A stretch of DNA of 36,412 nt from Cylindrobasidium torrendii FP15055 ss-10 (lineage: Eukaryota; Basidiomycota; Agaricomycetes; Agaricales; Physalacriaceae). The stretch spans positions 1 to 36,412 of the forward strand of contig KN880671.1 in the NCBI GenBank assembly GCA_000934385.1, written 5' to 3'. The number at the start of each line of letters is the position of its first letter. Within the stretch, counting starts at the first letter, position 1. The position numbers were made by a program, and so were the translations under genes. Under the pieces are notes generated by a model. The model searched no databases and was not told where the DNA came from. It saw only the letters and a program-made list of their open reading frames with translations. Below, piece after piece: positions 30,519-36,412 of this stretch.

Positions 30519-31967
30519 CTATGTCCTTCCGAAAGATAAGTAGTGTGCCACCTCAACATCTACGTTGTATAAACTCCCCGCGTTGAATCTTCTCATCACC
30601 CAACTGGGCATACGACCTGAGATTACAATGAGCCTTGGATAAATTACAGTCACTGAGAGAAGACATACACAACATCCAGAGAGCTACATCGCGCAACTTG
30701 GCTGCAAACCACGACAGCTTTCGCTTCCTATTCTCACTGTCCTTTCCTAGTCGCAGTACCCTGTCGATACGAGGCATGCGCAAGGTTTCGTACGCTGTAC
30801 GTATCTTTTTCATGGCTTCTTCGCTGCTGTCTATCCCGTTCTTGGTGAAGTGCTTCGCCAGGATGCCGAGCATGTCAGCGTCTTCAATAGCCATTGAAGC
30901 GCCTTGTCCGGAGTCCGGGCTCTGTGTATGGGCTGCATCGCCAATGAGGAATATCCTAGAATGATCTGACGCCCAGCGCGGAAGGCGGTCGGTCTCAAAG
31001 CGAGGAAGGACGAGCCATTTCCTGAAACGGGCTTGCGTGCTACTACTATGAGCTTGAGCTTTTGATTCGGGGTCGCTATTCCCACACGCTGCGTGGATGA
31101 TACTGTGGAAGAGGTTGGGACCGTGAGGGGAGTGCCAATGAGCATGTTTGGACATGAGCGTCGCATAGATGTCGGAAGGTGGCTGGTCGCGTTCTGGGGG
31201 CGGGTCCACGGCGTAGGTGGACCACCACATAAGCTGTTGCTCAGCCACGGGCGTCTCAATAGGTAGGGAAAGGGAGTAACCGAAGAAACCATCGCGCCCG
31301 TAGGTCATGCTCGGTGCACAGTCGGCCATAATGCCATCCTGGATGCGCTTGCTGAGTGAAGCTAAAGGGACGAACCCGCCTATGCCAGTCATCCCACTAC
31401 GTATGTTAGCCATCGCAAAGGGGGTAAGAAAGAAACTACGCACTCGTATCTAAGTGCATGGTTATCAGGCCCATAAATGGCTGTCCTGCATGTACTCCGG
31501 ACGCCGTCCGCGCCGATGACAAGGTCGCAGTCCTCGGTCTGACCATCCTCGAAAGTAACCGTCGCTTTCTCGGGTGACTCGTTCACCTCAATAACTCTCC
31601 TCCCACATACCACTACACCCTCCGGGACGTCCAGCATCATGGCATCGTGAAGAGCAGCGCGCGCAAGCATAAGCCTGTCCCGACCACGCCCCATCTGTCC
31701 GAGAGTACTCCCATGTTCATTCCGCAGGTTAAAATATGGCGCCTGGAACCCAGTGCGATAGATATGAGCGACAGCGTTGGGCGAAATACGGGACAGCGCG
31801 CGGATGCCATTCATGATGATGACGCTTCCGCCGCCGAGGACGGAGGCGCTGTCCGGAGAGCGTACGTAGGCTTCATAGACGGTAACAGAAGCGTCGGGCA
31901 CGTAGGTCTTGAATGAGTGGTACGCTGCTAGGCCGCCAATTCCGCCACCGACGACGATGACCTTCAT
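30519..31967 (-). CDS. FAD-dependent monooxygenase (salicylate hydroxylase-like), copy B
   Basis: Minus-strand exons 31967-31444, 31396-30669 and 30616-30519 (1350 nt, 449 residues). By eye roughly two-thirds or more of residues match copy A, including VIVVGGGIGGLAAYHS, CDLVIGADGVRS and IFLIGDAAHTQSPDSGQGASMAIEDA. Both introns fall at the same codons as in copy A, and the last exon is 98 nt in both. The main difference is a 12-residue insertion (around PESKAQAHSSST) before the RFRKWLVLPRF motif. All FAD motifs are intact, so both copies are probably active but may differ in substrate. Confidence 0.9.
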
Positions 31968-32488
31968 GGTCGCAAATAAAGCTCTGGTCGTGCTTTGGCG
32001 GATTTTGGACGTCCGGAATGTAGCTGTCAGTTAAATTAAGCTTCACTTTGCCGTTAAGTTTCTTCCAAAACGGCGTGTCATGCTCAAGCGCTCAGCGCTC
32101 AAAGCCAGATTGAGAGGCCGTCTGTACGGCGAACACAACACTGCACTCAGTAGGATTTGAACAAATCATTTTCAAGTGAGGTTCTGAGTCCATCCGCCAT
32201 GCTGTTGTCTTGAAACTATCGACCCGAAATTGTTGAAAGGTTGAATGATGGAGGCTGCCACTGGGAGTCGAGGTAAGTTGATTGATGCCTTGCCGGGACT
32301 CGGCGGTCGTTTTGTCGGCCCGTTTTCCGGTGGCGCAAGCTGTAATTCTCAAATACAGTAAATCATAACATGCAGCCTACGGCGCATTTTCAAACTTTCC
32401 CATGCGTTCAAGAAATGATATTAAATCAAATACAAATGAAGCAATTTCTTTGTAGCACAGGTATAGCGACTAGCGGAATTCAAATCAT
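31968..32488. other. Intergenic, no gene seen
   Basis: About 0.52 kb that holds the promoter of monooxygenase copy B and the 3' flank of the subtilisin gene. No gene-like frame is seen. Confidence 0.5.
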
Positions 32489-35400
32489 TCAAAAGAAACC
32501 TTCCCAATTCCAATCCCACTTGAACGTACTCGGAGCCTTGGTTGACTTCGAGCTCTTGGAATTAGCCTGCACGCCAAACGTCGGACTCAGCCATACGTCG
32601 TAGTCACCGTCTTTCGTGCGGTCTCCATTCATCTTGAGAACGCGTAGAAGGACCTTGTAAATGCCATCCACGACCGTCGTGCCATTCGCATATGCAGGCG
32701 TCATCCAGTCGGCCATCATCGTGTTGTTGCCGTCCGTCTAGAGAAACATATCAGCAATATGATATTAAGAGCGTGAGAAGGCGAACCAATCCGTCGTTGC
32801 GGTTGACATAGTCCCAAGACGCCAGAAGACCAAGAACATCGACAGACTTGTCGTTCGAATCGGGGCCAGCGAGCATAATGTCCACATGTGGGCTACCAAA
32901 CGCCAGCCTATACTCGATGGACGGGTAGTCGTCCCTCTCTACATCGAATGTGTACGTCTCCATGCGTAGCTGAGGCGCAGACGACGCATTGATGATAGTT
33001 GGAAGGGTGTAATTGAGCATGTCCGCTTTGACTAGGATGTCGGTCATGTCGAGGGTCATGGCATCGTCGTACAGGGAGGCGGCAAGGCCCATGTATGTCG
33101 AATGCAGCGTCACGTTGTCTTCTCCGGTGACCTCGATGAAGCCAGAGTAGACAGGTAGAGTTACTGGGTCGATCTCCGGCGGGGTGATGGTCACAGTGAA
33201 CTTGGCGGATTTCCCAGCAGCGACCTTAACAGACTTGGTGCTGAAGTCGACAGTAGCATAGTCGGTGGTGTGGTTGAGCGGTGCACGTAGGGGTTGCTTG
33301 AATTTAGAATCGACTGTGTGTGCGGTACCCGCGGGAGTGTGGGAGAGCTTGTATGTCTGGTCCTTCGCCCCGTTGTTCGTGATTGTGATCGTGAATCTAG
33401 CAGACAGGTTAAAAATGTTGCACTGAGAAAAGGGAGAGGACACACTTGTCCTTGAGATGGGTCGTGTCGTTCATGAGCAATTCACTCGGAGAGATGGCAG
33501 TGGTAGCATATAAGGCATTGTACACATTGATCAAACCTGCACCAGCGACGACCGTAGTCGGTACCAGACCATCCGCGCCAGTGGTCACCTCGACTGGGTT
33601 GGCTGTTCTCTCGAAAACAAAAGCAATGTCCTTTGCAACCGATTTTACGTCTTTTCCACTCTTCGACAAATAGAGGGCGGAGGATCCAGCAAAGTACGGC
33701 GTAGCCATGCTGGTTCCAGAAAGGATGCCTGAGGGCGGTTAATCTCGAACGCACTCACAAAGGTAGCATTTAGAACCGCACCATATTCGCCCTTTGGCAG
33801 CGTAGAAAGGATATTACCTCCTGGAGCGGCGACAACGGGCTTGAAAGCCAACTCGTAGGATGGGCCGACACTTGAGAAGGAGGAAACAACGCCTCCGTCC
33901 AAGGCTTTGTACCCTGAGACGGTACCCGGAAGTGCGAGTTTGATGTCGGTACCAGCAGCAAACTCTTGGACGAGCTACGCAATGATTTCAGCGTGAATTC
34001 AGGAGATGTAATGGATTGCAAGTACAAACTCAGCGTCGTCTCCGCGAATGTAGGTGCCATTGTAGTCTTTGAATGACTGGATGCTAGGCTCTGCACTACC
34101 GCTACAAAAACTCAGCACATGTAAAGGAATGGAGAAAGAGTTGAGGCGAACCTGCCCAAAAAGGCGTACTGAGCCCCAAACTCCTGGATGTTCTGAAGTT
34201 GAGTGGTCTGAGACGTGTCAGTGTCAGTGCGCAGGGACAGCAAGGACTTACGAATGAGCAATTCGCCGCCCGTAGAATCACGATGTAGTTTGACAGATCA
34301 GGCGTATCGGTAGGCAGAGGGTCGCAGGCGTCAGTTGTGCCGTTGGGCTCTATCGACACGGCATAGACATCCAGCGTGCCTTTGACCGGAATGGTGTCCC
34401 AACTGAAGTAAGGAATGGATGGATACTTTGCCCCGACGACACTGACATGAGGGAGGTCATATCCCGCACTACAAGATCGTTAGCATGTATGTACAAGGAA
34501 CTTTTGTTCACCATGCCTTTGTATGCTTGCCACAGAGACCGCGCCGGTACCGGTGGATGGGTCGTCGACATACCAAGTCCCGTCCGAGTCACCCTTTGTA
34601 TGGTTAGCTCGCATATCATGTCATATTTGTACACAAGACATACTTCGTTTCCAGCGGCTACTGCGACAATGCGACCTTTGGCAACAATGTTTGCCGCAAC
34701 GACGGATGTCGGGGCTTCGGACCAACCGCCTCCGCTACCGAGGGACATGTTGATGATGTCTGCGCCATCTTCGTATGCTCGTGTCATCGCCTCGACAAGA
34801 ACTAGGATAGAGTGAGCTCGATGAAACATGAATGATGGGGGAGATGGAGCGTACCATCGTCTTCCACGCCTCCGTCGCATCCAAAGACGCGATACGCCAG
34901 GATGGATGCGTCGTACGCGACACCACTGATATTGTAGGGGTTTTCCTTGGGGTCTGCGCCAATGATCCCCTTGTCTCCAAGTCAGTACATGTCAATGCCG
35001 GGGAGATGGGTTACGCACCGCTACGTGTGTGCCATGTCCCGACAACGAGCACTGGTCAATGGGGTCGCTGTCTGGAACGGGATTCGATATTCCTTCAGAT
35101 AAAAATCAGTACTCTGGTTGGGGAGCAAGAAGTATATAACTACCATCGCCTGTGTACGCATCGCCTACGAAGTCGTATCCACCGACGACCTTATATCCCT
35201 TTCCGATACCGCCGCCGAGGGCAGGATGGCTGTAATCGACACCTGGATATCTTCAATCAGACGCATTCAATTGAACCAGAGTGAAAATAACGAACCAGTA
35301 TCCAATCTAAGGTGGGAGTGTTAATGCGATGAGTAGAAATGAACGAGGCTGACTTACATGGCAATCGTCACACCCTTTCCAGTGATGCCCTCTTCATGTA

Positions 35401-36045
35401 ACTTGTCCACACCCTGTGAACGCAGTCAGCTCGTCGCCTCGAGGAAGGTTGCATGAGCCTCACCGTCATGGCATGGACGACAGAGCTACCAAAAGCGCCT
35501 TCACTCTTGCCTGAAGCACTCGGTCCCCTCGTCACCCTATGGAACGATAAAAATCAGATCTCGTGTTCTAGCGCTCAGTCGAAGGACTCACAGAGGGCGC
35601 GCATAGCGCCTGACTTTATGAATGGCCTTGACGTCCTCGAGTCCCTCCAAGTGTTTGATATTCTAGTACGCGGTGAGTCACATTGACAAGCAGGACGACA
35701 CAGGTAATGGCGCGCACATCGGCCGACTTTCGATTGTGCAAAATTAGTTAGCGTGCATACGACAGAGAAGGAGAGGAGACGCACCGAGACGGAAATACTT
35801 GCACCAGTGAAGACCTCCGACGTGTATTCTTTGTGCAAGCTGTGGTCGACGCCGCGCTCTTCCAGGAAATTGGAGAGGCGCTTGTGCACGGAACCGTCGC
35901 GTTTGGTCGATGCGCCAGAGCTTGTGTGCATCTCAACGATGTACTTCCCCACCACAACATTCTCCTCCTTGTGCATGGCTGGAAGAGACGCCGCCCCGCA
36001 TAAAAATGGTAAAAACAAAGAAAAACTTGTAAGAGACAGCCTCAT
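32489..36045 (-). CDS. Secreted subtilisin-like serine protease (S8) with inhibitor propeptide and C-terminal Fn3-like domain
   Basis: Eighteen minus-strand exons: 36045-35785, 35726-35718, 35662-35592, 35536-35464, 35413-35358, 35306-35296, 35242-35144, 35092-35019, 34969-34855, 34801-34644, 34593-34517, 34468-34252, 34207-34152, 34101-34026, 33974-33782, 33728-33446, 33396-32787, 32737-32489 (2688 nt, 895 residues). The signal peptide is [19 protein letters not shown]. The propeptide (I9-like) runs about 30-115. The triad is D159 (ILDTG), H213 (GHGTHVA) and S522 ([11 protein letters not shown]), with oxyanion N308 (AAGNE). A PA-like insert lies between His and Ser, and a beta-rich Fn3-like region follows from about 610. 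It should be an extracellular endopeptidase. Two exons are 9 and 11 nt, and intron 11 uses a GC donor. The 9-nt exon is the least certain. Confidence 0.92.
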
Positions 36046-36104
36046 CGTGTGAAGAAGAAAAGGAAGGGATGGAGCGTAGGGAGTAGGCGCTGTCTGAGGC
36101 TGAC

Positions 36105-36111
36105 ATTTATA
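36105..36111 (-). promoter_or_regulatory. TATA box of the subtilisin gene
   Basis: TATAAAT on the minus strand about 60 nt upstream of the ATG at 36045. Confidence 0.6.
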
Positions 36112-36231
36112 CTTTCCTGCCGGATTATGCGTATCAATCTAGAATGGATCGGAGTCGGCTTTTCAGTGGCTGTTCTTTCATCTGGCCCTCTTGGCACTGC
36201 AATCAGGAAGCATACACCTCAGTGTCCCACC

Positions 36232-36290
36232 TAGACCGTCTAATTTGACGGTCAAGCCCCCCCAGTCTGACCGTCAAATTAGACGGTCTA
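36232..36290. repeat. Perfect 23-bp inverted repeat with nested palindromes
   Basis: Arms 36232-36254 and 36268-36290 are exact reverse complements separated by 13 nt that include seven consecutive C. Each arm is itself a small hairpin: GACCGTC, six A/T-rich bases, then GACGGTC. The element could form one long stem or two short ones. It may be the end of a mobile element, a MITE-like hairpin or a regulatory cruciform. Confidence 0.8.
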
Positions 36291-36412
36291 AGGCGCTTCC
36301 GCGGTGTTTTCGGGAACTGTGCGAGGCCAGGAACCAAGCCGCCCAAAAGGGCAAAGGCCGGATATGACGTCGCGGCGCAGCGTGCGCCCCGACGAAGTTC
36401 CCCCGCCTCTCG

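Larger units (their letters stand above)
36046..36412. other. Subtilisin promoter and GC-rich right end
   Basis: The left part holds the TATA box and leader of the subtilisin gene. After the inverted repeat at 36232-36290 the sequence turns GC-rich and resembles neither coding sequence nor the promoters seen elsewhere. Confidence 0.45.

Noticed and set aside
33729..33758. Alternative donor GTGAGT at 33758 in the subtilisin gene
   Set aside because: It looks strong but joins out of frame to the exon with the catalytic Ser. The GTGCGG donor at 33781 gives [11 protein letters not shown] in frame.

Overview
This is a nuclear segment of a filamentous basidiomycete, most likely an agaricomycete. 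The genes are densely packed on both strands. They are cut by many very short introns, mostly 41-68 nt, with GT[A/G]xG, GTGCG or GTTCG donors and CTNAC/CTGAC branch sites. Several families are typical of agaricomycetes: the seven-helix DUF6534-like receptor family, MYND-finger proteins, multi-intron secreted subtilisins and F-box-like proteins. I rebuilt spliced models by hand, keeping frame across every junction. All complete models close as whole numbers of codons.

Layout, left to right: the 3' end of a plus-strand gene cut by the window (3-235); an SH3-PX-BAR sorting nexin of SNX9 type (776-3294, minus); a GNAT acetyltransferase (4523-5008, plus); a three-RRM RNA-binding protein (5300-6992, plus); a 72-residue protein behind a canonical TATA box (7599-7870, plus); a basic protein of unknown function (8766-9710, plus); a cytochrome P450 (9861-11817, minus) divergent from a membrane-anchored M19 dipeptidase (12189-13876, plus); a Dal5-like major facilitator transporter with 15 exons (14286-16439, plus); a MYND protein (17061-17811, plus); a seven-helix membrane protein (18168-19257, minus); a trypsin-fold serine protease-like protein (20324-22098, minus); an aminoglycoside-phosphotransferase-fold protein (22545-23535, minus); a 1.3 kb gene-free stretch; an unrecognised protein (24835-25762, plus); and a block in which two closely related FAD monooxygenases (26437-27856 plus, 30519-31967 minus) face each other around a BAR-domain protein (28087-29201, minus) and an F-box-like protein (29314-30468, plus). 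A secreted subtilisin with 18 exons (32489-36045, minus) and a nested 23-bp inverted repeat (36232-36290) complete the window.

Some neighbours may cooperate. The P450 and dipeptidase share a 371-bp divergent promoter. The dipeptidase is followed by a transporter of the allantoate/dipeptide permease family, so the three could take up and process a small peptide or aromatic compound. The two monooxygenases look like an inverted duplication with conserved intron positions. I saw no CRISPR array, rRNA, convincing tRNA or intact transposon. No wholly new system is evident. The most unusual items are the inverted monooxygenase pair, the microexons (one carrying the subtilisin's catalytic Asp), a GC-AG intron and the terminal hairpin.
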